64,000 nt of DNA from Spinacia oleracea (GCF_020520425.1 NC_079489.1:93290810-93354809), one strand, 5' to 3'. Counted from the stretch's first letter, positions 1 to 11,631 are shown. The notes: generated from the letters alone by a model not told the origin. Numbers and translations are program-made.

Positions 1-32
<32 letters not shown>
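1..32. repeat. (TC)n microsatellite
   Basis: Uninterrupted TC dinucleotide repeat that runs off the left edge of the window, so its full length is unknown. Confidence 0.95.
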
Positions 33-36
<4 letters not shown>

Positions 37-3000
37 TTTCCTGGACCACTACCTGAATTCCGATGGTCGAAGTTCACTTCCTCCCCTATAAATTTCAGAT
101 CTGCACAAGCCCGATTTCAAATTACTTTTCCATTAAGAAGAAGGGTGAAATTATCAAAGAAACGAGGGTGAATTCAATTCAGAACTCAATTCTCAATCAG
201 TATAAGGTTCTATGTCATATCTTTCCCTCTTAGTTTTCTTAATAATCAATTGTATGCTTAAGTTTTTTGAAATCTAGGGATATGTTTGCATATATACGAC
301 ATTCTACGAAGATTTGTTCATTTTTTCTTCGGTATTTTTTCTACCTTTAACTGATTTTGTTTGATTGTTGATGAATTCGTGTGGTTTTGGATGCATTGTT
401 GTTGGTTTTATATAAATTATACCTAGGATTAACTATAAGTTCAAGACAATTGAATTGCAGTTTTATTGCGCTCTTCCAAATGTTTCTTCTGTTGGATTAA
501 TTGTCGTGGTAAATTAATATAAGGAAATACTCAAAATCAATTGTTGACTTGGGTTCAATCATCTAGTTAACCGAAATTGTTTACTGGGACTTTGGAGACA
601 ATTACAACATGTATCATGTAGGAAACATATAGGGCAAATTTTAATTGATTGAGTGGACACTAGTTCATACAGTTTTAGGGAAGTACTAAATTTGTTTATT
701 TAGTTGTCTGAAATGCGTTGAAATATTAACTAATTTTTATTAGTGAAATGTAAGGCAACAATCCAACAAACATCCGTATAGACTATAAGTCAGTGTTTGG
801 ATAAATGTACGGTTGTCTAAAATAACAATGTAAGTGCCTGAGAAAATTGTAGTGGAGAACTTTCTCAACAACATAATGGATTCTATATCCGAGATGTTAA
901 AAAATAGAAGCCTGGTTCCTTTTTTTTGGAGGATGTATCCACTCCTGCCACTTCTCAGTTAAGTGTCTTTTTGGACGTCATGGTTTTGTTTTTCCATTCA
1001 AATTGCAGGACATTAATAAAGATATCAATGAGTTGAAACTGTTAGTAAACAATGGTGGCATTCTTGTTGGCTATTTAGTTCCTTAAGAAATTTTGTATGA
1101 CAACTTGAAGTTATTGGAGTTTGATAGGTTTTACCTCAGCCCAGTTAGCTAGAGAAGTGGAGCCAATTAGTGCAGTCCCACTTTCTGTTCATTAGCAAGC
1201 AAATGAAGTTAAACATGGAATTTACATGATTAAAAAGGGAATTGAATTCTCGCTACCTTCATGGGGCGTTAGATTGTGATTTTGGTATTTTATAGTAAGT
1301 GGTTGAACATAAGTTCTGAGTATTAAATGTAGATGTGATGTAATTCTCGTTACTGCAGTGTGGATATAAAAGGTAAAGAATGACGAGAAGTTGTTGAATT
1401 CAAAGAATAACTTCTACTGTATAGACTACAAAGTACTATATTTTTTTGACAAACAAAAGAAGATGATTAGGTAAACTTGCTTGAATGATATTTTATTGAC
1501 CTCTTCCTAGAACGTTCTTGAGCGTTCATATCTCTTGGTGAGTTGGGTGGACCTTAATTCTCACTTTAGATTCTTAGTGATATTGTGGGGTTATTTTTAG
1601 TCCTATTTTTTTTAGGTTTGTCTTTGTTTTGTTTAGGGAATTGTGACTAGCTTAAGCATGTCACTAGTGTCATGGTTGATATTTTTATTACTAAAAATGA
1701 TCTCTTTGAAACACTAACTTCTGGATTAAACTCTGACCCTCCTTATTAAACACTAATTTCTAGGCATGTATTAGAAAAAGAGAGCACCTTAACTTCAAAA
1801 TTATACTAGCCGTTAGACTTGAAGTTATCATTTTCACATGTGAATGGTAACATGGTTCAAGAAAATTTCTGCTAGCTGCTACTGAACACAATGAAAAATT
1901 GTAATACTTTTCACATGAGTAACCATCTATAGAAAATTTTCCTTAAAATGTTGGACAAGTAGCGACTCATCTAAAATGCAATACTGAAATGATACTATTG
2001 AGCATCCGTGATTGGAAAATAGTAGAAGGTGACTCATTATAGTTTTATTATGTTCTATAAAACATCCAGGTCTAAGGTTTTGCTAGCTCTTATAACTAAA
2101 TTTTGTACTTTTATTGTAACTTTGCTTTCCTAAAGTATGAGTTTGTCTTTGTGTCTGGGTTACTTGTTAGATGGTTATTTACTGATAGTTTTTTAATCGC
2201 GTGCACAGTTGCTTCAAGTCCGATAAAGAAGTTCAACCAAATGAATTTTTATAGCCTAAGAAAACGAGGTCGAATGCACGTACTCATATTGGAGTGGAAG
2301 TTCCAAATTATTAGTAAATTATTCTTATCTATTTACTAACTTATTGTAAATAAGTGTCATATTTAATATATTCTTTTGTTCGACTATTCAGGTTTTTGTT
2401 TGTCATTTTTTTCTCATTGCAAAGATTCATGCTTGTGATTTTTTACCTCCCTTTTTTGTTTGATTTGTTAGGATTTTATGGGCAAAGTTTTTTTTTTTTA
2501 TTTGTGGCAGTGGTTGATTGGTACATGAATGGCTTTGGCTGGTTTCTTTGGGACAAGAACTGGCTAGTCTTTGTAAGGCTTGGATGGCTTTTACTCTAAA
2601 ATAAGTAGTCTAGTGTGGAACACGTCCTCGATACATAGTCACAGTTCACAGAACATTCATGGTGATGAATTAACCTGAATAGATATATGTGAAATTGATA
2701 GGCTATGGGTTGGTTTCTTATTCCAACACGTACCTAATTTGAAAGATTTTGTCGAAGAAGAAACAAAATATGCGCCATCACTGGGAATGTAGATATATGT
2801 ATGCATGAAATGACACCTTTTCTAGGTTATTGATGTTACTGTAGATATTTCTTCCTTCTTGTTTTAAATTCCATGATTTATGTACCTAGGTTTTGAACTT
2901 TTGATCATGTTATTGTGGATATGTGATACTCAACCGAAGCTTTCAAAATATGACATTTAGTATTTAAACTAACTCATGGGAATTAGATATTCTTGCAGTC

Positions 3001-3816
3001 ATAGAGCAAATTTTCCTTTAACAAAGGAAATATCCGTGTTGAGACATGAGTAGATCGAATGAGTAGATTTCATTCTTGAGGGCTTAACTTGTGGATTACC
3101 CACTTGTTTGTTGGGGTTGTAACTTATTGTATGGATCCCTCTATAGACGCACTTCAAGACGCGTGTTTATTATCATTTTTATCTTTTGGAGATAGTATCT
3201 AATTCTCTAATTTTCTAAATTTCAAATTACAGGTTATTGAAGAACTGACGGGGATTAGACAAAGAAGAAATATCACTTTTGGTGGTGGGTCTCATATGTG
3301 TAATTGCTATACTACTCCGTACTTTGTATATTGAAACAGTTATACAACTATGTAAATATTTGTGGTTCTTTTAAATGAAATTTTCATTATTTGTTTCGGT
3401 TATCATTTTAGCTAATTTTAATAAACATTAGATTAAAAATGCACGGATGACTATATACCCGTTGCATTCTCACAAAAGAGTCAATGCTTTATCTAATACA
3501 GCGGTTGCTAATAATAGCTATAGATTGTTGCATTAGGTGTAAATGGCCGTTTCATTAGACCTAGTGCAACGGTTCTTGGTTAGTAGCAAAGACCGTTGCA
3601 TTAGCTCTGTTAGGCTGTTGCAATAGAACCTATTGCAACGGTTTAATGGGGGAGTCGGACTACCGTTGCATTATCCTTTATAACCGTTGCATTAGGCCTA
3701 GTGCAACGGCCGCAACGGCAACGGTTGATGAACCGTTGCAATATGTCTTTTGCAACCGTTTTTGGCCCTTTTGCAACGGTTTTCGTGCGTTGCATTTGAT
3801 CGTTTATGTAGTAGTG
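33..3816. mobile_element. Right part of a CACTA-type transposon, left end outside window
   Basis: The segment ends at 3816 in TAGTAGTG, the inverse of CACTACTA, after a cluster of short CCGTTGCA-type repeats typical of CACTA subterminal regions. The three bases after the end are AAT, the expected right target duplication; the left copy is not in the window. The body is AT-rich with no long reading frame. It contains intron-like T-rich stretches and a short open piece after an acceptor-like CAG at about 3230-3232, which I cannot assign. No transposase is visible, so this is a non-autonomous or truncated copy. Confidence 0.5.
3490..3816. repeat. CACTA subterminal repeat cluster (CCGTTGCA / TGCAACGG)
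   Basis: More than a dozen copies of CCGTTGCA or its inverse TGCAACGG occur in about 300 bases in both orientations. In CACTA elements such arrays are the binding sites of the TnpA-like protein; that role is family knowledge and is not shown here. Confidence 0.7.
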
Positions 3817-5321
3817 AATGAATTCAATGTAACTGCCGTTTCTTCTTGTAATGTGTAATGTAATGTACTCCGTAGTATTCAATTTCAAATCAATTAGAAC
3901 AAAGCAGATTTTGATACCTTATACAATGACCTTAAAAACCACACAAAAGAATTAAACTTAGGCATATATTTGAAACTAAACAATTACATGACATCCAATA
4001 CTAAGTATCATACCCTTCTTCTCTAGCTTTTCTTAATTGGCTCATCATCATCTTCAATATCCCAACTCAAATCTTCATCATCATCTTCAACAACACTCAA
4101 CCTCTTTCGCAATTCTTCCTTGTTACTAGAACTACTTTGCTTACCTTTCTTTTCTTAAAGAATACAATGAAAAACTGACTAAAAAGTAAGAACGTTCAGG
4201 TTCAGAAATCAACAGCAATTCCTACCAACTAAAAACATGTTTTGCTAAATCATGGAAGAGCAGTATGCTTTTTCTCCCAACCTCCTACCCACATATTCTA
4301 CTCCGTATTGTCTTCTTCCCTATCTTCCGAACAAATTAATCATGCATCCAAACTCATCAACGAATTCAGATTACAAACCACCACCACCGCAACTAATTTG
4401 AGACAAAAAACCTAAAATAAAAAACCTAAATTCACCACAATTGTAAATCATTAATTGGAACTGATGAGAGTAATTCCAAGAAGAAGAAGAAGATCTATTT
4501 ACCACCACAAGATCAGAGCCACCAGCAAGCCATCACCTTGCTTGCGTCGCCTCATCCGACCACCCACGACCTACCTAAACCCGAGCCGCACCTCCACCAC
4601 CGCCACCTCCCGTTAGAAAAGAAAAAATCGTTAAAATCAACAAAAATAATCAACAACCTAAATTATAAATCAAAAGAGTTAATAAAAAATAATATGAAAA
4701 ATCAAAAACCTAAAAGAATTGAAGAATGCAGGAGAGATGGAGAGAGATGAAAGAGTTACCTCATTTAAAGAACGACGCCGTCTTCCTCGAGAATACGAAG
4801 TAGATGACGGTCGAATCGATATACCCTAGCTTGAGGAGGGAGACAAATCGACGAGTTTGAATAGTCGAGGGAGAGAGGTCGCGGAGATACCCTAGCTTTG
4901 TAACTCTTCCATGGAAGGCGGAGGAAAAGCTTCCATGGAAGCCAACGACTGTGAGGAGAGCGAGAGGGAGCCCGATTTGTTGACGAAATAGCGGGTTTGA
5001 GGAGTTTTGAACCAGGAGAGAGGAGAGGAGAGAGGAGAGGGGAGAGGAGAGAGAGAAATGAAACGGATGAAATGAGGAGGTTTAAATGTTGTGAAGACCT
5101 GTTGAAGCGAACAAACATAAGCCCGCCCCTTTAGACTAGTGTCTATTGAGGCAGGCAATCAAAAGCCCCCTTCAACAGTATCTATAGAAGCGAACACTAC
5201 AAAAGCCCGCCCCAATCTGTTAGTAAAACATTTGACCCGCGTTGACTGAGTGGTTATTGAGGCTCACTTATGTATGCCCCCCTCAACAAGGGGGCTACAA
5301 CAGGCGTTTTTTCTACTAGTG
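3817..5321. mobile_element. Right part of a second CACTA transposon
   Basis: The segment ends at 5321 in TTTTTTCTACTAGTG, inverse of CACTAGTAGAAAAAA. The last 220 bases closely match, in inverse orientation, the left end of the complete CACTA element at 39632, including the GCCCCCCTCAAC-type subterminal repeats and the 'ttatgtttgttcgcttcaac' block. The next three bases are TTT, the expected target duplication. The left end is not recognisable; it may lie outside the window, with the preceding CACTA element nested in it. A CT/GA-rich tract at 5020-5060 produces meaningless minus-strand reading frames. Confidence 0.6.
4023..4153 (-). pseudogene. Possible captured terminal exon encoding an acidic tail (BSD-domain protein-like)
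   Basis: On the minus strand a T-rich stretch and a TTTAAG acceptor (just above 4153) lead into an open frame that ends at a TAG. The product begins with a basic stretch (KGKQSSSSNKEELRKRL) and ends in an acidic tail (EDDDEDLSWDIEDDDEP, then IKKS). The alternating acidic tail with a central tryptophan resembles the C-termini I associate with plant BSD-domain proteins, but I could not check this. No upstream exon with the BSD domain is visible. Lying inside a CACTA element, it would be a captured fragment. The family call is weak; the exon structure is somewhat better supported. Confidence 0.3.
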
Positions 5322-6564
5322 TTTTCTCTTCGTCTTCTTCCTCCCGGCTTCTTACTGCCACTCTCGCCCATTCCGGGTTAATGAAGAAAATGCAAGAGAA
5401 TTTGTTTTTTTTTTAATATTCTGTTTGTATTTTATTGTATTAATTTTTTTTTATATTCCTTCTTTAGTTACCGGTGGGTTAAGAGAGTTATACTAAGGTT
5501 AACTCACCGGAAATTAGGTTTGAGGTCCCAAAGGGTGAAAAAAAAGGTGTAGATCCTAAAAGGTGAAAAACGTGAAAGGTTGAACCCCAATCTTTAACTT
5601 AACTCCTTATATTTGACTCCAAGTCCGTTTTGTATTCTTATCGACTTAACTAAGTTGTGTTTAATTCCTAACAATTCTCATTATTACTATTTATGTCGGG
5701 CTACCAAACTACCAAAATATATACTTCTATATACTCTGTATAATAAAACCCGTGTTTCACTTAGACCATTGTTAACCATGTGTAAAAAAAATCACCATCC
5801 CTCTCTCTCTACCCACTTTTTCACTCATCATTTTTAATTTTTTTCATTAGCAAAAAAAATCCTCCATCCCTCTCTTATCCATGAGCAAAAAAAACACTCC
5901 TCACCCCTCTTTCTCTACCCCTACTTCTCTCTCTAATAACAACAATAATAAAAAAAAAAATTAAAATTAAAAAATGAGTAATTAAGTTTTTTGTACATAG
6001 AGTTGTAAATAAGAAAATTAGAGAGAGAAATGGGAAAAAAAAATTGTGTTAAATTATATCAAAATGGATGCCTATTTGTAGATCTTGAATTTCTATGAAT
6101 GATGGTAAATTTATTTTATTTTTTTATGAATCAGAAATATAAAAAAATTCCCATTGAAAAATTATCTTTACATGAATTTTTTATGTAATGCTATATGGCA
6201 GATTTAGATTGGGTGGATTTCCCCACTCCAAATCTAAAAAATCGCCATGCCAAGGGGGTTTTTGATTTTGCACTCCCCGAGTGCAAAATTTTACACACCA
6301 TTAAACCCTTAAATTTGATATTTACCCCTTATTTTTTCCCAAGTGCAAAAATTTTGCACACCAATAACGTAACAATGCTCTTAAAACACATGCAACGACC
6401 CCAAACACATACATAACCCGAACCAATAACTAGTTTTGTTCAATAAACTCTATTACAAAAATCAATGAAAGAATGAATGAAACGAAATCTATTAAAACAC
6501 TAACATTTAAAAAACAAACAAATCATAAATCCCAAAGGATAAAATAGCAAAGGCAATACATTCT
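5322..6564. other. AT-rich intergenic stretch, no gene seen
   Basis: Low-complexity AT-rich DNA with CT-rich simple stretches near 5800-5940. No coding frame with recognisable content. The only structured item is the small inverted repeat listed separately. Confidence 0.6.
5471..5510. repeat. 40-base imperfect inverted repeat
   Basis: CCGGTGGGTTAA at 5471 is answered by TTAACTCACCGG at 5499-5510, a 12-base stem with one mismatch and a 16-base loop. It may be a MITE remnant; no function is implied. Confidence 0.7.
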
Positions 6565-7089
6565 CTAATCACCAAGCATCAAACCAACTGTATTATTTGA
6601 TTGTTGACGTTGCATTCTCATCTGCGCATAAAAATTCTCAATAAATCTCTCAGCTCTTTCATCAACAGACAATAAACCACATTCACCACTACCAATCTCC
6701 AACATTTCCAGCTCTTCCCCCTCGCCGTCGCTGCCGTAGCTCGAAACTCCATTTATAACAGGAGGCAGCATCTCCATTGGTGAGTAAATCTCCTCCCTTT
6801 CTTCAACCCCAATTTTCCCTAAACACATACACATAAACAGCATTGAGTCCAACTTATTGTACAAATACTCCTTCTTTTTACGGGGGAAAATCAGAGGAGT
6901 ATTTGAAGGAGAGAACTGGTATTCTTGGATATACTCATAATTATAATAATGACTATGAAACTTATATTTCTTAAATTTCCCTGTTGTTTTCTTGAATAAA
7001 ATCAAATTCAGTGTAATTTGATTTCGAATTTTCGCTAATTTTATAAAGCTTGACACTTTCTCAAGAACAGATGATGTTTTTTTAGGCAT
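6565..7089 (-). CDS. DUF761 domain protein, intronless, intact
   Basis: A 174-residue frame runs from ATG to stop with no break. The C-terminal part (about residues 143-165) reads DERAERFIENFYAQMRMQRQ, the signature of the DUF761 family (PF05553), plant proteins of unknown biochemical role often expressed in growing or stressed tissue. The N-terminal half is lysine-rich and begins with a helix-prone segment (VLEKVSSFIKLAK). The middle carries an acidic patch (DGEGEELEMLE), the usual layout of short DUF761 proteins. A TATA-like box lies about 70 bases upstream. This is the best candidate for a working host gene in the window; its codon pattern and integrity contrast with the decayed elements around it. 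Function beyond family membership cannot be stated. Confidence 0.85.
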   Translation of the reverse strand: MPKKTSSVLEKVSSFIKLAKIRNQITLNLILFKKTTGKFKKYKFHSHYYNYEYIQEYQFSPSNTPLIFPRKKKEYLYNKLDSMLFMCMCLGKIGVEEREEIYSPMEMLPPVINGVSSYGSDGEGEELEMLEIGSGECGLLSVDERAERFIENFYAQMRMQRQQSNNTVGLMLGD

Positions 7090-7160
7090 TTTTTTCTTTT
7101 TGGGATTAGAGGAAAGTAAAGTGGGGTCAAAATAACTGAATTTGATTGAAGTTTTTGAGG

Positions 7161-7170
7161 TTATAAATAG
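7161..7170 (-). promoter_or_regulatory. TATA box of the DUF761 gene
   Basis: On the minus strand the sequence reads CTATTTATAA about 70 bases before the DUF761 start codon, leaving room for a transcription start near 7130 and a short 5'-UTR. Assigned by position and consensus only. Confidence 0.5.
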
Positions 7171-7420
7171 TTTTAAGTTAGGGACGAAATTAAAAGGGTC
7201 AATCTACAAAGTAAGTTGATCAGAAAGAAAGTGGATGGGTGCTAAGCTGGTAAAGGTTGAGTTGTTTGGAGTTTCTTCTTCAGTTTGTTCAAGTAGCCGT
7301 TATAAACCAGGTTGGCGCTCTTGTTTGCTTTTCGCGTTTTCAGATCCACTTTTTAAATTTGTTTACAAAGGGGTTGTCACATGAATGTGCCACTCCTCTT
7401 CAAAACCGAGTGCAGAGAGG

Positions 7421-7640
7421 TCAATATCAGAATGTATTTCAAGGTACAAATCACTTCACTAAACGTTAAAATAGGAATAAGACAAAAATTAAAACAGGTG
7501 CCATTTTTCAAATAACAGATGCCATTTTAAAAAAACGGATGCCATTTTCAAAAAAAAAAATTGTCCTTTAACGTTTGTTTTTAACCTATTTTGACGTTTA
7601 GTGGGGTGATATGTATCTTGAAATACATATCAGATATTGA
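7421..7640. mobile_element. 220-bp MITE with ~55-bp terminal inverted repeats
   Basis: The left end TCAATATCAGAATGTATTTC and the inverse of the right end TCAATATCTGATATGTATTT match over about 55 bases with scattered differences, through CACTAAACGTNAAAATAGG. The core has three A-rich repeats of the type GATGCCATTTT. No coding capacity. No clear target duplication, so the superfamily is unknown. Confidence 0.7.
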
Positions 7641-7758
7641 TTTATACTTCCTCCGAGGGTTAATACTCCTCGTTTGATTTACTATCCGTTTGATTTAGAG
7701 GAAAATATTTTCATTGGATTATAATTTTCAACCATTTTTCTGTTATTCATTTTGAAAA

Positions 7759-8219
7759 AAGAAACTTTTGTGTAAGACCGTCTCTAACGGTTAGACCACT
7801 TTTTTGGTACTAACTAAACTACTAGTGTAAAACATAACTAAAAGTAATAAAATCGTAACTAATTGAATAACAAAATAGTTAAGGTATAAAGACAAATACT
7901 TAAATTTATGAGTCGAGTAGTTATTATTTTTGAACAAACTTATTATTAACTAAAACTCATAAAATCTTAACTAATTGATCTCATTGCTTAACTAATCAGT
8001 TTCATTGTTTAACTAATTGTTTCAATGCTTAACTAATTGGTTCGGTTGCATAACTAATTAGTTTCGTTGCATAACTAATTAGTTTCATTGATTAACTAAT
8101 TGAATTTCAGACTTAACTAATTAGTTTCAGTGGTTAACTAATTAATTAAAGTACATAACTAATTGATTTCAGTGCATAAAAGTGGTCTAACCGTTAGACC
8201 GTCTTTCCTAAAAGTTTGT
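7759..8219. mobile_element. Mutator-like MITE, copy A
   Basis: Terminal inverted repeats of about 40 bases: AAACTTTTGTGTAAGACCG at the left and its inverse counterpart CCTAAAAGTTT at the right, sharing TAACGGTTAGACCACTTTT. A 10-base direct repeat ATTTTGAAAA flanks it (7749-7758 and 8220-8229), fitting the 9-10 base duplications of Mutator-like elements. The interior is a run of about ten TAACTAATT-containing units of roughly 22 bases. Confidence 0.7.
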
Positions 8220-8379
8220 ATTTTGAAAATGCGCTAGAAATAAATAAACGTGATTGTATTATTTTTACGTGGCAATTTAATGTTGCTTACTTGCTTAGAC
8301 CATGTTCATGGGATGATTTTGATCACTTACAACCCATATACAATTATTAAAAGGCCTTGTATGTACGAGATATATAATA

Positions 8380-8798
8380 ATCAAAAGCTTTTGTGTAAGA
8401 CCGTCTAACGGTTAAATCACTTTTTTGGTACTAACTAAACTAGTGTAAAACATAACTATAAATAATAAAATCATAACTAATTGAATAACAAAATAGTTAA
8501 GGTATAAAGACAAATAGTTAAATTTATGAGTCGAATAGTTATTGTTTTCGAACAACCTTATTAATAACTAAAACTCATAAAATCTTAACTAATTGATCTA
8601 ATTGCTTAACTAATCAGTTTCATTGTTTAACTAATTGGTTTAGTGCTTAACTAATAGGTTCGGTTGCATAACTAACTGGTTTCGTTGCTTAACTAATTGA
8701 ATTGCAAACTTAACTAATTGATTTCAGCGGTTTACTAATCAGTTAAAGTGCATGCATAAAAGTGGTCTAACCGTTATACCGTCTTTCCTAAAAGTTTG
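8380..8798. mobile_element. Mutator-like MITE, copy B
   Basis: A second copy of the same element in the same orientation about 165 bases after copy A, with the same terminal repeats and TAACTAATT interior units but fewer of them. The flanks TATATAATA (8371-8379) and TATATATTA (from about 8799) agree in 8 of 9 bases, consistent with an independent insertion. Confidence 0.65.
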
Positions 8799-9344
8799 TA
8801 TATATTAGAATAATTTTTATCCACATTTTTTTTAACTTATAACATATTTTGATTAATTTTTATATTATTAAAAAAAATTGTTGGATAAACATTCTAAAGG
8901 GTTAAATGGTTAATTTTATACATGATTAGTTTTCTATGCACGCTATGCTTCTTGTAATTTTTAAAAAGCGTACACTTTTGGTTAAATACCTTTTACCCTT
9001 TTTATTGATATTTTCTTTAGTTTTAATATTTGTTGATTTTAGTAAATTTCTTTTAACTTAAATTCCCTTTATATCGTAATATAAAATGTTTTGTGTTTAA
9101 TTTGTTTTTATTTTTAAAATTTTAATAAAGGGTAAAATAAACAATTATTATTTACACCGCTCAGGCACGTATTCCCTTGTGTAATAGTCTCATACCCAAA
9201 ACGCGCGATCTAAACACCCTCTATTAGTATCCATTATATCCGGAGGGAGACTAATGTTTTTACATTTCTTTTTACAAGTATTTGTTGAACTATCAACTAT
9301 GTTTACGTGTTATTTAATTGCATTTTCAGCTGAATATTTTGGGA
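8799..9344. other. AT-rich intergenic stretch, no gene seen
   Basis: Very AT-rich DNA with no reading frame of interest and no recognisable repeat boundaries. Confidence 0.55.
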
Positions 9345-9397
9345 TTAATATGAACGTACGGATTTATTCTCACTATATTTGATGTTATGACAAGGAG
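9345..9397 (-). pseudogene. Partial copy of the IDA-like peptide tail
   Basis: On the minus strand the frame reads ISPCHNIKYSENKSVRSY then a stop. This matches the tail of the larger precursor at 9777-10050, where PSPCHNIKFSENKFV occurs. Only the last 17 or so codons remain; the conserved proline-rich peptide before PCHN is lost. It looks like a truncated local duplicate. Confidence 0.45.
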
Positions 9398-9776
9398 AAA
9401 TATAAAATATAATTAAATTAATAAGCTTCACAAGGAAATCATTTATTAATTTAGCACACATCCATGTGAGCTGAGTAGAAGTAGAACACGTAAAGGTGTA
9501 CTTTAACAGTGGGTGTGTCAAAATCAATTTCTAGTATACATACGAAAACTATCATTTCTCATTCAAAGGTAATGCATGCTAAGTAGTTTTACATGTATTT
9601 CAGTCAAACGTCCATGCTATCAATGTATCGTACATAAGCCAGACGGTTAGAAGATCAAATAAGTAAAGAAAAATTCGATCATAGGACATTCATATTTGAT
9701 GATCCTAATTTAAAGAAAATCGAATCAAAAACAAGTTAAAGAACTTCCTGTACGTGTACGTTTCTGTTGTAAAAGC

Positions 9777-10050
9777 TCATGGACATACAATATAGTCGTA
9801 ATCATCAACATGAACGAACTTATTCTCACTAAACTTGATGTTGTGACAAGGTGAAGGACCGAATGGAGGCACCAAACCTCTAGGAAGCCTATCTTTGAGT
9901 GTGCCGTCGTACACGTGAAACCACCGTTGATTGAATCCTCGACCACACTGAACTCGTGATCGATGTTGTTCCTATCAATATGATCGTTATGATTAAGAGA
10001 AAATGACGACCCTTCGAGCTCATCAAGGATCTTCCGGTTGGAGAAGACAT
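9777..10050 (-). pseudogene. IDA-like (IDL) secreted peptide precursor, frameshifted
   Basis: From the ATG at 10050 the first frame gives MSSPTGRSLMSSKGRHFLLI followed by a hydrophobic core (ITIILIGTTS), a convincing signal peptide. In the +1 frame the sequence then reads LPRGLVPPFGPSPCHN, very like the EPIP motif of IDA/IDL peptides (LPKG-x-PIPPS-x-PS-x-x-HN), and ends 26 residues later at a TGA. IDA-type peptides are secreted ligands of HAESA-like receptor kinases that control cell separation; that is family knowledge. The two halves are in different frames, so one base has been gained or lost between about 9935 and 10000, and the first frame alone ends after 53 residues. The motif also has Phe for the usual Ser after PP. 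A single sequencing error would restore the frame, so the gene could be real. Confidence 0.5.
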
Positions 10051-10559
10051 TATGCTCTTACCTAGACTGGCCTTATGTTAAGATTTTGTACGTGCATTTT
10101 ACATCATATATAATATGTAGGTAAACTCTTTCTTATATTAGTGTGATCAGATGTTGCACTTGTTAGACTTTGTGAAAGTTTTAGTTTCCTTGGAAACGTA
10201 ATTGAATTCGAGTAATCAAAAGGCTGAATTACTGGATTCGTGATCCAACTTTTTAAGTGTCGGACACTTGAAGTCTTGAACAACAAGATATGTATGGAAA
10301 ACAATGTAACATTTCTTCTTTCTTGCTCCTTATTACGGTCTGTTGGGTACCTGGTCATAAATGATGTTAATGTTTATTCCCATATTAATATTAGTTCGAT
10401 CAAAGTGACCTATATTTAATTTTTGGCAAATTTTCCAAAAACAACCTTTTATAACCAATTTTTTTTACGAGAAACAACATTTTCTTTTAAATGCGAAAAT
10501 GACTTTAAACTAAAAAAAAACTTGCGAAAGACTACCTTTTTGTCTTTACCGGCAATGGC
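10051..10559. other. Intergenic stretch, no gene seen
   Basis: AT-rich. On the minus strand a TATATATGATG run at about 10105-10115 could be the promoter of the IDL precursor. The reading frame at 10104-10358 has no recognisable content. Confidence 0.5.
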
Positions 10560-11626
10560 GTTGACTTTGCCGATTTTGCTAACCTCATCCTACTCATTTC
10601 AGATTTGTCTTTGCGGTGATGGTTGTCAGATGTTTCCGTTCCCTTTAACTCTTTTGGGGCGGAGCAGATTTCTGTGGCAAAGATGAAGAGCTATGCCTCG
10701 TCTAGTGCATCTGCCATGGTCCTTACACTCTTTTTTGACCAAGTCAAACTTGAAAGAACCCTTCTTGAGTCCTCAAAAGAAATTGTCAAAAGCTACGCCG
10801 TCCGGCGAATTCGGTATCTGTCTTGATTCTAGATTGAAACGTCGCACATAGCTATGAAGGGACACATCCTTGCCCTGCTGGATGCGTCCTAGATGCATAT
10901 TTGTTTTCTTTTCTTCTTTATAGGCCATGAACCTTGTTGAAAATAGCATTTCCAACTCGGCGAAGGTGTTAATGGTACCGGCCGACAGCTTTTCAAACCA
11001 TTTCGATGCTACCCCTTTTAAAGTAGCTGGAAAATATTTGCACCAGGTTGCTTCCGTGTTTCCTTGGACATACATGTGATGAAGGTATGCAAGAAGATGC
11101 ACATCAGGATCTGAAGTACCGTCATAAGCATCTATGGCCGGTGGCTTGACCTTGGGCTCCTTAGGAGCGTTCATAATATCAGCGCAGAAGGGAGTAGTGT
11201 AATCTAGTATCAAACCTGCTACCCCTTGCTGAATGTGATAGATAGGATCCTGCCTCCTTGCTTGAGATGGCATGCGCCGTCCACTGTCCACTTGGCTCAT
11301 GGTTGTGCTTGCTGACCAATGAGAAAGTGAAGCCACTAGTACATCATCCATGATGGGAGTTGACCCTGTATCTGAAAGTTCTGTCTCCCGGGGATCATCG
11401 GGCCGAGTTGCCGGTGCTCTTCTGGACGGTCCGGGGTCTGGACGAGCAGGAACTAGGATGCGGCGTGGATCCATAGGCAAATTCGAAGTTCTGGTCCATT
11501 CAAAACGCCTTTCTCGCTCGTCATTACGAGGCTGATCTTGACGCTAGACATTTGATCTAGTGACGTCATTCTGAAATGCAGTTCCCTTCCCGTAAGACTG
11601 AAAACGGATGGTTCTTATTTCTTCCT
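10560..11626 (-). pseudogene. Ty3/gypsy Gag, C-terminal part of a decayed copy
   Basis: The minus-strand frame carries a retrotransposon Gag domain (PF03732): GTSDPDVHLLAYLHHMYVQG, then FPATLKGVASKWFEKLSAG and SLHSYVRRFNLESRQI. Gag coats the element RNA in cytoplasmic particles. The frame is broken by a TAG near the N-terminal side (about 11550), a TGA just after DNFF (about 10771), a frameshift near 10740 and a further TAG near 10695. The N-terminus lies at 20322-20418, because an 8.7-kb LTR element has inserted between. No protease or polymerase of this element is visible to the left. This is the oldest insertion layer of the 10-54 kb stack. Confidence 0.8.
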
Positions 11627-11631
11627 GGAGG

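Noticed and set aside
2103..2599. Two hydrophobic frames of about 80 codons that could be membrane proteins
   Set aside because: The hydrophobicity comes from T-rich DNA (Phe/Leu codons); no conserved pattern, inside a CACTA arm.
4765..5158. Two overlapping minus-strand reading frames of 88-117 codons
   Set aside because: They lie on CT/GA-rich low-complexity DNA and the CACTA subterminal repeats; the residue runs (LLSPLLSPLLS) reflect the base repeat.
8301..8390. Idea that the two MITEs form one long element
   Set aside because: Each has its own pair of terminal repeats and its own flanking duplication.
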